From positions 62,001-126,000 of the forward strand of contig QHUZ01000020.1 of the NCBI GenBank assembly GCA_003223395.1: a DNA stretch of 64,000 bases, given 5' to 3'. The DNA comes from Gemmatimonadota bacterium. Lineage in GTDB: Bacteria; Gemmatimonadota; Gemmatimonadetes; Gemmatimonadales; GWC2-71-9. Positions 17,516 to 25,403 of this stretch are shown one piece after another (the first letter of the stretch is position 1; each line of letters opens with the position of its first letter). The position numbers and the translations under genes were made by a program. The notes beneath the pieces were generated by a model that was not told the origin of the DNA, did no database searches, and worked only from the letters and a program-made list of their open reading frames with translations.

Positions 17516-18352
17516 TTGCAGGGTCCTACCGCGATCACCGTAGGTCGAGTGACCGCCATCGCCTGGCCGAATCAGCAAACGTTGGCGGCTTCCGTGGCGG
17601 AAGCGGCCGACCACGCGGGGGATTTCCCCGGCATCGGTCCTTTGCCGGACCGCCCGATTCGGATCATCCTCGCGCCGACCCGTTCCGCGTACGACTCCCT
17701 CACACGCGGGCGTCTCCCGCTGTGGAGCGAAGGCGCCGCGTTTCCGGATGCTGGAACGATCGTGCTGTTGACCGACCGACCCTCCGACCGTCCGTCCGTC
17801 CCGCTCCGCCATGAGCTCGCGCATCTCGCGCTCCGCTGGCATGTCGGTCGCCGCGTGCCGCTCTGGTTCGAGGAAGGGTACGCCGCGGTCGCGGCGCAGG
17901 AGTGGGACCGGCTCGACGCGCTCCGGCTCAACTGGCAGCTCGCGCGCGGCGTGCGCATGGACCTCGATGAGGTGGATCGTGCGCTGCGGGGAGCGCGGGG
18001 CGACGCGGAGACCGGCTACGCGCTCGCCGCCACCGCGGTGCTGATGCTCCAGCGGTGGGGTGGGGAACGGGGCCTCTCGCCCCTGCTCGCCAACTTGCCG
18101 CAGGCGGAGTCCTTTGACGCGGCCTTGCGGGCTACCTACCATGTTACGGAGGGCGATTTTGAGCTGCGCTGGCAGCGCGACGTCGGGTCGCGCTACGGCT
18201 GGCTCTCGTGGCTTGCCGCGATGGGTTTCTTCTGGCTGTCGATCGGCGCGCTCCTCGCGGCGCTGGTGCTGTTGCGCCGCCGGCGCAACCAGCGGAAGCG
18301 TGCGGCGCTTGAGGAGGCGGAACTGCTTGACGAGCTTGAGATTACCGAATAG
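17516..18352 (+). CDS. Membrane-anchored gluzincin metalloprotease (peptidase MA-like)
   Basis: The zinc motif HELAH, with a downstream WFEEGYA glutamate, marks a gluzincin-type peptidase. Residues about 235-255 (LAAMGFFWLSIGALLAALVLL) form a transmembrane helix followed by a basic tail, so the catalytic part is probably outside the cytoplasm. The start is uncertain. TTG 17516 is given, but upstream in-frame codons read RIALLVLLLQ, a good signal-peptide core, with no ATG, GTG or TTG before an in-frame stop at 17477-17479; a CTG (17501) or ATA (17495) start would restore it. The TDRPSDRPS stretch before the zinc motif is coded by a GACCG/TCCG repeat that matches the murF repeat. Confidence 0.72.
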   Translation: MQGPTAITVGRVTAIAWPNQQTLAASVAEAADHAGDFPGIGPLPDRPIRIILAPTRSAYDSLTRGRLPLWSEGAAFPDAGTIVLLTDRPSDRPSVPLRHELAHLALRWHVGRRVPLWFEEGYAAVAAQEWDRLDALRLNWQLARGVRMDLDEVDRALRGARGDAETGYALAATAVLMLQRWGGERGLSPLLANLPQAESFDAALRATYHVTEGDFELRWQRDVGSRYGWLSWLAAMGFFWLSIGALLAALVLLRRRRNQRKRAALEEAELLDELEITE

Positions 18353-18365
18353 ACTCCAGCCGCTT

Positions 18366-18551
18366 ATGCCAGACCAAACTCTTGCTCGTTCGCGCCTCCG
18401 GTTCGGACCGAAGAACTACATCGTTCTCGGTGGAGCGCTCGTCTCGCTCGTGCTGGGTTACTGGTTGTTGTCGAGAGGATCTACGACGCTCGCGCCGGTG
18501 CTGCTCGTCCTGGGCTACTGTGTGTTGCTTCCAGTAGGCCTGGCTCTCTAG
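18366..18551 (+). CDS. Small DUF3098-type membrane protein
   Basis: A 61-residue protein, FGPKNYIVLGGALVSLVLGYWLL followed by LAPVLLVLGYCVLLPVGLAL, giving two transmembrane helices with a short SRGSTT loop. The F-x-x-x-NY start and the LGYxxL(P)VG end match the DUF3098 family as I recall it; no function is established. It begins 13 bases after the protease gene, so the two may be co-transcribed, and a tRNA follows 23 bases after its stop. Confidence 0.72.
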   Translation: MPDQTLARSRLRFGPKNYIVLGGALVSLVLGYWLLSRGSTTLAPVLLVLGYCVLLPVGLAL

Positions 18552-18574
18552 CACCTCCGCTCCCCCAATGGCAC

Positions 18575-18648
18575 GGGCGAATAGCTCAGCGGTTCAGAGC
18601 GCCTGCCTTACACGCAGGATGTCGGGGGTTCGAATCCCTCTTCGCCCA
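18575..18648 (+). tRNA. tRNA-Val (anticodon UAC)
   Basis: A complete cloverleaf: acceptor GGGCGAA at 18575-18581 pairs with TTCGCCC at 18641-18647, discriminator A 18648, TAGCTCAGC D-arm, anticodon stem CCTGC/GCAGG around loop CTTACAC giving anticodon TAC, and GGGGGTTCGAATCCC T-arm. CCA is not encoded. No convincing promoter is visible just upstream. Confidence 0.95.
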
Positions 18649-18683
18649 TTGGTGTAGCAGCCCGTAACGGAGGAACGAACACG

Positions 18684-20507
18684 GTGAGAGCGCTTCAATT
18701 CGCAGTGGCGCTGACAATCGGCGTTGCGACAACCGCACCCGCGCAGCAACTGGCGGCGCCGCAACAGCCGAGCGTGAGACTGCTCATATTGCCCTTCCTG
18801 GCATCGTCGGCCGACTCGGCCATGAGCATCGCGGTGACCGATGCCGCGCGCGAGCGCGTCACTGCGCTCGTCAAGAGCAAAGTCCTGGTGGTGCCCAAAC
18901 CCAAGCTGTGCGAAGCGCTCCAGCAATCGGGATTCCCCTGCAACGGTCTGCTCGACGATCAGCAGGCGCGTCAGCTCGCGCGTTTCCTGCAGGTGCACTC
19001 GTACGTGACCGGGACCTTCGTGAAGAACGGTGCGAACCTGACGGCCGACGTCCAGATGATCGACATCGGCAGCTCCGGCATCACCGGCCGGTTTACGGCG
19101 ACGAATGGCAATCCGGGAACGGCTGCGGCTCTGGCAGAGGAAATCGCCCAGAAGATCGCGGCAGCAGTCCGCGTCAGCGAGCAGGTCCGCGCCTGCTACG
19201 AAGATCGAAGGAAGGCGCAGTTCGCCCGAGCCCGTGCGGACGCCCAGAAGGCCCTCGCGCTTGATCCCAATTCGACCGCTGCGTGGCTCTGCATCGCGAC
19301 GGTGTACGAGGCGCAGCGCTTGCCGGTGGACAGCATGATCGCCGCGAACGAGCGGGCGTTGAAGGGCGACTCGCTCAACGCCACCGCGCTGCAGAATCTC
19401 GGCCAGCTCTATCAGCAGAAGAACGACACCCTCAAAGCGATGGACGCCTTCGTCCGGCAGGTCCACAGCGAGCCCCGCAATACGCAGCGACGCCTCCAGG
19501 TCGCGCAGCTGCTGCGGCAGGCGAAGCAGTACGGTCGTGCGGTGGCGCTGCTCGATGAAGGCCTGAAGATCCAGCCGGGCGACTCGCAGCTGCTCGACAT
19601 GAAGCTGACGATCTGCACCGAAGCGTCGAATTTCCGCTGCGCTCTGGACGTGTGGATCGCGAAGTTCGACCATGACAGCGCGGTGCGCGGTGACACGACG
19701 TTCCTGAAACCGGCGCTCGGCGCGGCGCAACAGGTCTCCGACACGCAGGCCCTCCTCAAATTCACGGAAGCCGCGGTCCGCTCTCACCCGAACAACGTCA
19801 GTTTCGTCAAGGCGCGCGCCGGGGCGTTCGAGCTGGGGGGGAAGACTGATTCGGCCCTCGTCTACTACAAGAAGGCGCTGGCGGTCGATCCGAACGATGT
19901 CAGCACGAGTCTCCAGATCGCCAAGGCGCTCATCGATCGGGCAGTCTACGACACCGCGAGAGCCCGGGAATTGCGCGAGCGCAAGGACACCGTCGCGCAG
20001 CGCCAGTTGCAACAGGCCTTTGCCGCACGCGTGGACTCCGCCCTGCCGTTCCTCAAGCCAGGACTCGCGTCGAGCGATTCGACCCAGCGCCTCGCCGCCG
20101 CGGTCATCATGCTGACCGGTGGATCGAAGCTCGCCCAGGCCAACGCGTACCCTGCGTCGTACACCTGGCTCGACTCGCTGCTCACGATCATCGGTCCGAC
20201 GCCAAGAATTCCCACGGACACGCTGGGACCCAAACACCAGGTTCGCATCAACGCGAGTTTCTGGTACGGGTTGTCGTCGATATTGACGCTGGGCGGGCCG
20301 TATCAGGCGATGACGAAAGCGAAGGGCGCGAACCGCTGCATCGAAGCACGGACCGTGTTCGATCGCCTGGCGCGGACGAAAGCCGCACTGCTGTTGGGGC
20401 GGCGCGTGCATCCCCCGACGTCGGATCAAATGCTCGGGTTCGTCGCGCAGTACGAAAAAGCGAAACCCAACGTCCAGGCGGCGTTCAAGTGCAAACCGGC
20501 GCTCTAG
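18684..20507 (+). CDS. Secreted TPR-repeat protein
   Basis: A 607-residue protein with a signal peptide (RALQFAVALTIGVATTAPAQQ, cut probably after APA). An N-terminal domain of about 150 residues (VRLLILPFLASSADSAMSIAV... SYVTGTFVKNGANLTADVQMID) resembles the FlgO/CsgG-like or TolB-N nucleotide-binding-like fold seen in bacterial TPR proteins, and TPRs fill most of the rest. GTG 18684 has GGAGGA at 18669-18674. The C-terminal 100 residues are not recognised. Function unknown; a periplasmic scaffold is likely. Confidence 0.75.
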   Translation: MRALQFAVALTIGVATTAPAQQLAAPQQPSVRLLILPFLASSADSAMSIAVTDAARERVTALVKSKVLVVPKPKLCEALQQSGFPCNGLLDDQQARQLARFLQVHSYVTGTFVKNGANLTADVQMIDIGSSGITGRFTATNGNPGTAAALAEEIAQKIAAAVRVSEQVRACYEDRRKAQFARARADAQKALALDPNSTAAWLCIATVYEAQRLPVDSMIAANERALKGDSLNATALQNLGQLYQQKNDTLKAMDAFVRQVHSEPRNTQRRLQVAQLLRQAKQYGRAVALLDEGLKIQPGDSQLLDMKLTICTEASNFRCALDVWIAKFDHDSAVRGDTTFLKPALGAAQQVSDTQALLKFTEAAVRSHPNNVSFVKARAGAFELGGKTDSALVYYKKALAVDPNDVSTSLQIAKALIDRAVYDTARARELRERKDTVAQRQLQQAFAARVDSALPFLKPGLASSDSTQRLAAAVIMLTGGSKLAQANAYPASYTWLDSLLTIIGPTPRIPTDTLGPKHQVRINASFWYGLSSILTLGGPYQAMTKAKGANRCIEARTVFDRLARTKAALLLGRRVHPPTSDQMLGFVAQYEKAKPNVQAAFKCKPAL

Positions 20508-20514
20508 GCCGCCG

Positions 20515-20543
20515 TTGAATTGACCTGACCACGGGCCTATATT
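20515..20543 (+). promoter_or_regulatory. Sigma70-type promoter of tRNA-Asp
   Basis: TTGAAT at 20515-20520 and TATATT at 20538-20543 are separated by 17 bases, matching -35 and -10 consensus at four and five of six positions. Transcription would start near 20550, about 15 bases before the tRNA. Confidence 0.65.
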
Positions 20544-20565
20544 CCGGCGCTCCGTAAGGGGCTTT

Positions 20566-20639
20566 GGGGCTGTAGCTCAGCTGGTTAGAGTGCCGGTCTG
20601 TCACACCGGAGGTCGCGGGTTCGAGCCCCGTCAGCCCCG
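20566..20639 (+). tRNA. tRNA-Asp (anticodon GUC)
   Basis: Acceptor GGGGCTG at 20566-20572 pairs with CAGCCCC at 20632-20638, discriminator G 20639, TAGCTCAGCTGGTTAGA D-arm, anticodon stem CCGGT/ACCGG with loop CTGTCAC giving GTC, and the T-arm CGGGTTCGAGCCCCG. CCA is not encoded. Confidence 0.96.
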
Positions 20640-20662
20640 CCTGAGAGTTCCCGACTTTTGAG

Positions 20663-20692
20663 CCCCCGCCCCTTAATGGCGGGGGTTTTCTT
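20663..20692 (+). terminator. Rho-independent terminator after tRNA-Asp
   Basis: CCCCCGCC at 20663-20670 and GGCGGGGG at 20678-20685 form an eight-base-pair GC stem with a seven-base loop, followed by TTTTCTT. It separates the tRNA from the division cluster, whose first start codon lies only ten bases further on. Confidence 0.92.
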
Positions 20693-20702
20693 ATTATGGA
20701 GC

Positions 20703-21659
20703 GTGCCCACGGCAGCCTCCGACTCGCCAGCGCTTCCGTATCACATCCCGGTCCTCGCCGCGGCCGTGCGGGACTGGGCGGCCGGAAGCGCACGCGCTGT
20801 CGATGCCACGCTCGGCGGCGGCGGCCACGCCGCCATCCTGCGCGATGCCGGCGCGCGCGTGCTCGGCATCGATCGCGATTCGGATGCAATCGCCGCCACG
20901 CGCCGCCGCCTCGGCACCGTCAATATCGAATACCTCGAATCTTCGTTCGCCGCCCCCTCCGCCGTTACCGCCATCGCGGCATTTCATCCCGACCGCATCC
21001 TGCTCGATCTGGGCGTGAGCTCGCATCAGATCGACACGGCGGAGCGCGGGTTCACCTTCCGGCCGGGCGCGCCGTTGGATATGCGGATGACAGGAACCGG
21101 GAGTCTGGAGTCAGGAGCTGGAGTGACTGCGCGCGACGTCCTGAATACGTGGCCGGTCGAGCGACTCACGACAGTCTTCACCGACTACGCCGACGAACGC
21201 CGCGGACGGGCGCTCGCCAGGGAGATTGTCCGGCGCCGGCTCTCCGCGCCCTTTGCCATCAGTGATGATTTTGTCAACGCGATCCGCGCCGTGCTCGGCC
21301 CGCGCTCGGGTCCGCCCGATTTCGCGCGGCTGTTCCAGGCGCTCCGCATCGCCGTGAACGAGGAGCTCGAGATGCTCGCCGCGGCGTTGCCTGGGTTCCG
21401 CGATGCCCTCGTCCCCGGCGGCCGGCTGGGCGTCATCACGTACCATTCGGGTGAAGATCGCATCGTGAAGCACGCGTTTCGCGAGTGGAGTCGCGACTGC
21501 ATCTGTCCGCCGCGCCAGCCGGTCTGCACCTGCCGGGGCCACGCGCTGGGACGAGTGCTCACCAAGAAGCCCCTGGCCCCGTTGCCCGGCGAGATCGCAT
21601 CGAATCCCCGCGCGCGCTCGGCGCAGTTTCGCGCCTTCGAGAAGACCGGTGACGTTTAG
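20703..21659 (+). CDS. rsmH: 16S rRNA (cytosine(1402)-N(4))-methyltransferase RsmH
   Basis: A 318-residue RsmH (MraW). Family landmarks in order: YHIPVLAAAV, DATLGGGGHAAILR, GIDRDSDA, LLDLGVSSHQID, GFTFRPGAPLDMRM, VITYHSGEDRIVK and NPRARSAQFRAFEK. It methylates C1402 of 16S rRNA with SAM. GTG 20703 is the first usable start after the tRNA terminator; GGAG lies close in front. The loop after DMRM has about five residues more than usual (TGTGSLESGAG), coded by a GGAGTC-type microrepeat at 21098-21122. It heads the dcw cluster; mraZ, which usually comes first, is absent. Its end overlaps ftsL by 11 bases. Confidence 0.93.
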   Translation: MPTAASDSPALPYHIPVLAAAVRDWAAGSARAVDATLGGGGHAAILRDAGARVLGIDRDSDAIAATRRRLGTVNIEYLESSFAAPSAVTAIAAFHPDRILLDLGVSSHQIDTAERGFTFRPGAPLDMRMTGTGSLESGAGVTARDVLNTWPVERLTTVFTDYADERRGRALAREIVRRRLSAPFAISDDFVNAIRAVLGPRSGPPDFARLFQALRIAVNEELEMLAAALPGFRDALVPGGRLGVITYHSGEDRIVKHAFREWSRDCICPPRQPVCTCRGHALGRVLTKKPLAPLPGEIASNPRARSAQFRAFEKTGDV

Positions 21660-21945
21660 AGGCCGCCACTGGATCGCCTTCTGGCTCGTCGCGTTGCTCG
21701 TGGCGCTCTGGGCCGTGATCGCCCGGCAGACATCGGCACTGAACTCGGCACGCGCGCTGGCGGATTTGCGGGCGGAGCGCACATCGCTGGAAGGTCGGCG
21801 CGCCGACCTGGAACGCCGCGTGCGTACCGGGCAGAGCCGGGCGGTCTTGCTGCCGCGCGCCCGGAAGCTGGGACTGCGTTTGCCCGCTGACACAGAGATC
21901 ATTCTGATGCCCGCGCAGCCTCCACAACGTCGAGACCGGCCGTAA
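21649..21945 (+). CDS. ftsL: FtsL-like divisome protein
   Basis: A 98-residue bitopic protein: basic start, one transmembrane helix (WIAFWLVALLVALWAVIA, about 8-25), then a periplasmic coiled coil (RALADLRAERTSLEGRRADLERRV) and a short tail ending IILM. Sequence conservation of FtsL is low; the call rests on topology, length and its place between rsmH and ftsI, where ftsL lies in most dcw clusters. The stop is directly adjacent to the ftsI ATG. Confidence 0.82.
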   Translation: MTFRGRHWIAFWLVALLVALWAVIARQTSALNSARALADLRAERTSLEGRRADLERRVRTGQSRAVLLPRARKLGLRLPADTEIILMPAQPPQRRDRP

Positions 21946-23907
21946 ATGGCCAAGCCCCTCGTTCGGCTCCGTGTGGTGGAGATTGTCCTGGGCGCCGCAT
22001 TGCTGGCGCTGGTGCTGCGCGCGGGGCAGGTACAGCTGCTGGAAGGGCGCAAGTACGCGGCCGTGGCGAAGTCGCAGCGGACGGAGCGTGTCGTGCTGGA
22101 GGCGCGGCGGGGTACGCTGTTCGACCGCCACGGACTGGGCCTCGCGCTCACGCAGGAGACCTATCACGTCGGCATCGCGCCCAACGAGCTGCGCGATCCG
22201 CCACGTGACGCCGCGAAGATCGTGCGGCAGCTCCATCTCGCGCCGAGCGACGTCGATCGCGGGTTGCGACGGCGCTACGCCTGGTTCGCCGGGCCCTTTA
22301 CGACGCTCGAGGTCCAGCCGTTGCGGAGCATGCGCGGCGTCCATCTCGAGCCTCTCCTGCGGCGCTTCTATCCCTCGGCCGAACTTGCGCGCGCGGTGAT
22401 AGGCAGGGTGGGCGAGGATGGGCGAGGTGGTGGAGGTGGCGGAGGTGGATTGGAGCGGTTGCTCGACTCTTTGCTGTCCGGGACGCCAGGCGCGGCAGTC
22501 GTCCTGAAAGACCGTGAGGGGCGCGAATACGAGTCGCCCGCGCGTGTGATTGCCGAGCCAATTGCGGGCAATGACGTCGTGCTCACGCTCGATGCCGAGC
22601 TGCAGGAGATCGCGCAGCGCGCGCTCGATGACGCGATCGACAACATGGAAGCGGACGGCGGCGACGTGGTCATGCTCGATCCCACGACCGGCGAAGTGCT
22701 CGCGGTGGCGTCCCGGCGCGCCGACGGCAGCATGCGGCCCAGCGCGTTCACGGACACCTTCGAGCCGGGATCGCTCGCCAAGATCTTCGCGGCCGCGGCG
22801 CTCATCACGTTCGATCGCATCCGGCCGGGGGAGCGCGTGTCGGGAGAAGGGGGGCGTTACCGCCTGCGCGATCGCGTGGTCACGGATGAGCACCCGCTGC
22901 CCACACTCACCCTGGCGGACGCGATCAGAGTGTCGAGCAACATTGCCCTCGTGAAATTCGCGGCGCGGCTGCATCCGGCCGAGCAGTACGGCGTGCTGCG
23001 CGGGTTCGGCTTCGGCACCCCAACCGGCGTCGACTTCCCCGCCGAGTCGCCGGGACGGCTGCGGCCCCCCCGCGAGTGGTCGCGTCCCAGCTCGGCGAGC
23101 CTCGCGATCGGCTACGAGCTCGCCGTGACGCCGATCCAGCTCGCCGCGGCGTACGGCGCGATCGCCAACGACGGCGTGCTGCTCGAGCCGACCCTGATTC
23201 GGGAGATCCGGGCGCCCAACGGGACCGTGCGCTACCGGCACCGTCCAGAGCCCGTGCGCCGGGTCGTCACACCGCTGGTGGCGGCGAAGCTGCGCGACCT
23301 GCTGCGCGGCGTCGTCGAAGCCGGCGGCACGGCCGAGCGGGCCGCGCTCGCCAACTTCCAGCTCGCGGCGAAGACCGGCACTGCCCGCCGGGTGGTCGGC
23401 GGGCGCTATGCGGCGGGACAGTACACGGCCTCGTTTGCGGCGTTGTTTCCCGCCGATCGGCCGCAGCTCGTGGTCGTGATGAAGATCGACAACCCGCAGC
23501 GCGGGAGTTACTTCGCGGCGCAGACCGCCGCGCCGGTCACGCGCGCGATGCTCGAGCAGGCACTCGCCGCAGGCACGGTTGCGCTCGATCGCGCCCGCCT
23601 TTCCAACGTGGCCCCGGCGGCGGATCGTGCTCCGCTCGACGAGCCCGACGGGGTCGTGCCCTACGTCGTGCAATGGCCCTACGTTCCCGACACCGCCACG
23701 GCACAGGCCGATCGCGTCGTCCCGAACGTCACCGGTCGTCCACTGCGCGAGGCCGCGCGTACGCTGCATCGGCGCGGCTTCAACGTCGTCGTGAAAGGGT
23801 GGGGTGTCATTCACCACACCTGGCCCGCCGCCGGCGAGCACGCGACGGCGGGAACGACTGTAACGATGTTTGCAGAAGCGCTTCCCGTCCGCCAATCCCA
23901 CCAGTGA
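21946..23907 (+). CDS. ftsI: Division transpeptidase FtsI (class B PBP) with PASTA domain
   Basis: A 653-residue septal peptidoglycan transpeptidase: N-terminal transmembrane helix (about 10-27), class B dimerisation domain (ARRGTLFDRHG), then the transpeptidase domain with SxxK at S276-K279, SSN at 330-332 and KTG at 476-478. A C-terminal PASTA-like domain (VPNVTGRPLREAARTLHRRGF) covers about 590-650. The linker near residues 155-170 is a glycine run from a GGTGGAGGT-type microrepeat. Partner of FtsW downstream and FtsL upstream. Its TGA overlaps the murE start as GTGA. Confidence 0.93.
   Translation: MAKPLVRLRVVEIVLGAALLALVLRAGQVQLLEGRKYAAVAKSQRTERVVLEARRGTLFDRHGLGLALTQETYHVGIAPNELRDPPRDAAKIVRQLHLAPSDVDRGLRRRYAWFAGPFTTLEVQPLRSMRGVHLEPLLRRFYPSAELARAVIGRVGEDGRGGGGGGGGLERLLDSLLSGTPGAAVVLKDREGREYESPARVIAEPIAGNDVVLTLDAELQEIAQRALDDAIDNMEADGGDVVMLDPTTGEVLAVASRRADGSMRPSAFTDTFEPGSLAKIFAAAALITFDRIRPGERVSGEGGRYRLRDRVVTDEHPLPTLTLADAIRVSSNIALVKFAARLHPAEQYGVLRGFGFGTPTGVDFPAESPGRLRPPREWSRPSSASLAIGYELAVTPIQLAAAYGAIANDGVLLEPTLIREIRAPNGTVRYRHRPEPVRRVVTPLVAAKLRDLLRGVVEAGGTAERAALANFQLAAKTGTARRVVGGRYAAGQYTASFAALFPADRPQLVVVMKIDNPQRGSYFAAQTAAPVTRAMLEQALAAGTVALDRARLSNVAPAADRAPLDEPDGVVPYVVQWPYVPDTATAQADRVVPNVTGRPLREAARTLHRRGFNVVVKGWGVIHHTWPAAGEHATAGTTVTMFAEALPVRQSHQ
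22406..22452 (+). repeat. GGTGG/GGAGG microrepeat inside ftsI
   Basis: A stretch of GGGCGAGG, GGTGGTGGA and GGTGGCGGA near-repeats codes the glycine run GRGGGGGGGG in the dimerisation domain. It is in frame and sits where class B PBPs have a loop. Confidence 0.75.
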
Positions 23908-25403
23908 GTCGTTCGTTGCAGGAGGTCGTGGACGCGCTGGCGCGCGCCGGCGCCTTGATCGATGCGGCTGACACGCGCCCGAGTTCCATCCCCGCCATCA
24001 CCGGGCTCACCGCCGACGCGCGGCGACTCGAGCGCGGCATGCTGTTCTGCGCCGTGCGCGGGGCGGTGCTCGACGGCCACCAATTCGTCGCCGCTGCGGC
24101 GGCGCGCGGCGCGGCGGCGGCGTTGGTCGAGGTCAAGCAACCGGTCGCCATTCCGCAGGTCCTGGTCCGCAACGGCCGGCGCGCCGCAGCCATCGCCGCC
24201 GAGGCGTGGTATCGCCGGCCGGCGGCCCAGCTGCAGATGATTGGCGTGACCGGGACGAACGGGAAGACGACGTCGGTGATTCTCGCCCGCCACGTCTTGA
24301 GCGCGCTCTGGCCGATGGGGGCCATCGGTACGCTGGGGGCGTTCGACCCCACGGGAGCGGCGGTCGACAGCGAGGCGGGTAACCTCACGACGCCGGGACC
24401 CATCGATCTGCAGGCCACCCTCGCCGACCTGCTCGATCGTGGCGCGAAGGGCGTCGCCATGGAAGTTTCGTCGCACAGCCTCGACCAGGGTCGCGTGGAC
24501 GGCCTGACCTTTCGCGCGGCGATCTTCACGAACCTGACGCGCGATCATCTCGACTATCACGAGACGTTCGACGCGTACTTCGCCGCGAAGGCCAAGCTCG
24601 TCGGGTACCTCGCGGACGCAGGCCTGGCGGTCATCAATGCGGACGACGCGGCGTGGGCACGGCTGCCGCGCTCGCCCCGTCGGATCACCTTCTCCGCGAC
24701 CGGCCCGAATGCGGACGTCACCGCGCGCGATGTGCGCGTGGACGCGAAAGGCGCACGCTTCACGCTCGTGACGACAAAGGGAAGCCACCCCGTCACCCTG
24801 CCGCTGCTCGGACGGTTCAACGTCGCGAATGCGCTGGGCGTCGCGGCCTGCGCGGTGGGGTTGGATGTGCCGACGAAGGTCGTCGCCGAACGGCTCTCCA
24901 CGTCGCCTCAGGTCCCGGGTCGCATGGAGCGCATCGCCGTCGATCCCTGTGTCGTGCTGCGCGACTACGCCCACACGCCGGATGCCTTGGAGCGGGCGCT
25001 GGAGACGGTGCGCGAAGTGACGTCGTCTGCCGGACGGGTGATCGTCGTCTTCGGCGCTGGCGGGGACCGCGATCGCGGCAAGCGGGCGCCCATGGGCGAG
25101 ATCGCCGTACGGCTGGCGGACATCGCCATTGTGACGTCCGACAACCCGCGGACCGAGGATCCAGAGAAGATTCTGGACGACGTCGAGGCCGGGATGACGG
25201 GGGGGGCGGGGGGGGCGGGGGGGGGACGCCCGCACTATCGGATCGTGGATCGCCGCGCCGCGATCGGCCAGGCGCTCGAGCTGGCGCGCGAGGGCGACAC
25301 GGTCCTGCTCGCGGGCAAGGGGCACGAGACCTATCAGGTCGTCGGCACCGTCAAGGAGCCGTTCGACGAGCGGGACGTGGTCCGCAGCCTGGGAGGGAAC
25401 TGA
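23904..25403 (+). CDS. murE: UDP-MurNAc-L-Ala-D-Glu:meso-DAP ligase MurE
   Basis: A 499-residue Mur ligase. ATP-binding GVTGTNGKTT has K121; NLTTPGP, EVSSHSLDQGRV and NLTRDHLDYH are MurE signatures. D413-N-P-R416 is the recognition motif for meso-diaminopimelate rather than lysine, so the peptidoglycan is the Gram-negative type. GTG 23904 overlaps the ftsI stop. A G8-C-G8-C-G9 tract at 25199-25225 adds GGAGGAGGG to a C-terminal loop. That run could slip during replication in an essential gene. Confidence 0.94.
   Translation: MSRSLQEVVDALARAGALIDAADTRPSSIPAITGLTADARRLERGMLFCAVRGAVLDGHQFVAAAAARGAAAALVEVKQPVAIPQVLVRNGRRAAAIAAEAWYRRPAAQLQMIGVTGTNGKTTSVILARHVLSALWPMGAIGTLGAFDPTGAAVDSEAGNLTTPGPIDLQATLADLLDRGAKGVAMEVSSHSLDQGRVDGLTFRAAIFTNLTRDHLDYHETFDAYFAAKAKLVGYLADAGLAVINADDAAWARLPRSPRRITFSATGPNADVTARDVRVDAKGARFTLVTTKGSHPVTLPLLGRFNVANALGVAACAVGLDVPTKVVAERLSTSPQVPGRMERIAVDPCVVLRDYAHTPDALERALETVREVTSSAGRVIVVFGAGGDRDRGKRAPMGEIAVRLADIAIVTSDNPRTEDPEKILDDVEAGMTGGAGGAGGGRPHYRIVDRRAAIGQALELAREGDTVLLAGKGHETYQVVGTVKEPFDERDVVRSLGGN
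25199..25225 (+). repeat. G8-C-G8-C-G9 tract inside murE
   Basis: Twenty-five of 27 bases are G on the coding strand, in three runs of eight, eight and nine. It codes a Gly/Ala loop. It is a strong G-quadruplex candidate and a likely site of sequencing or replication slippage. Confidence 0.93.
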
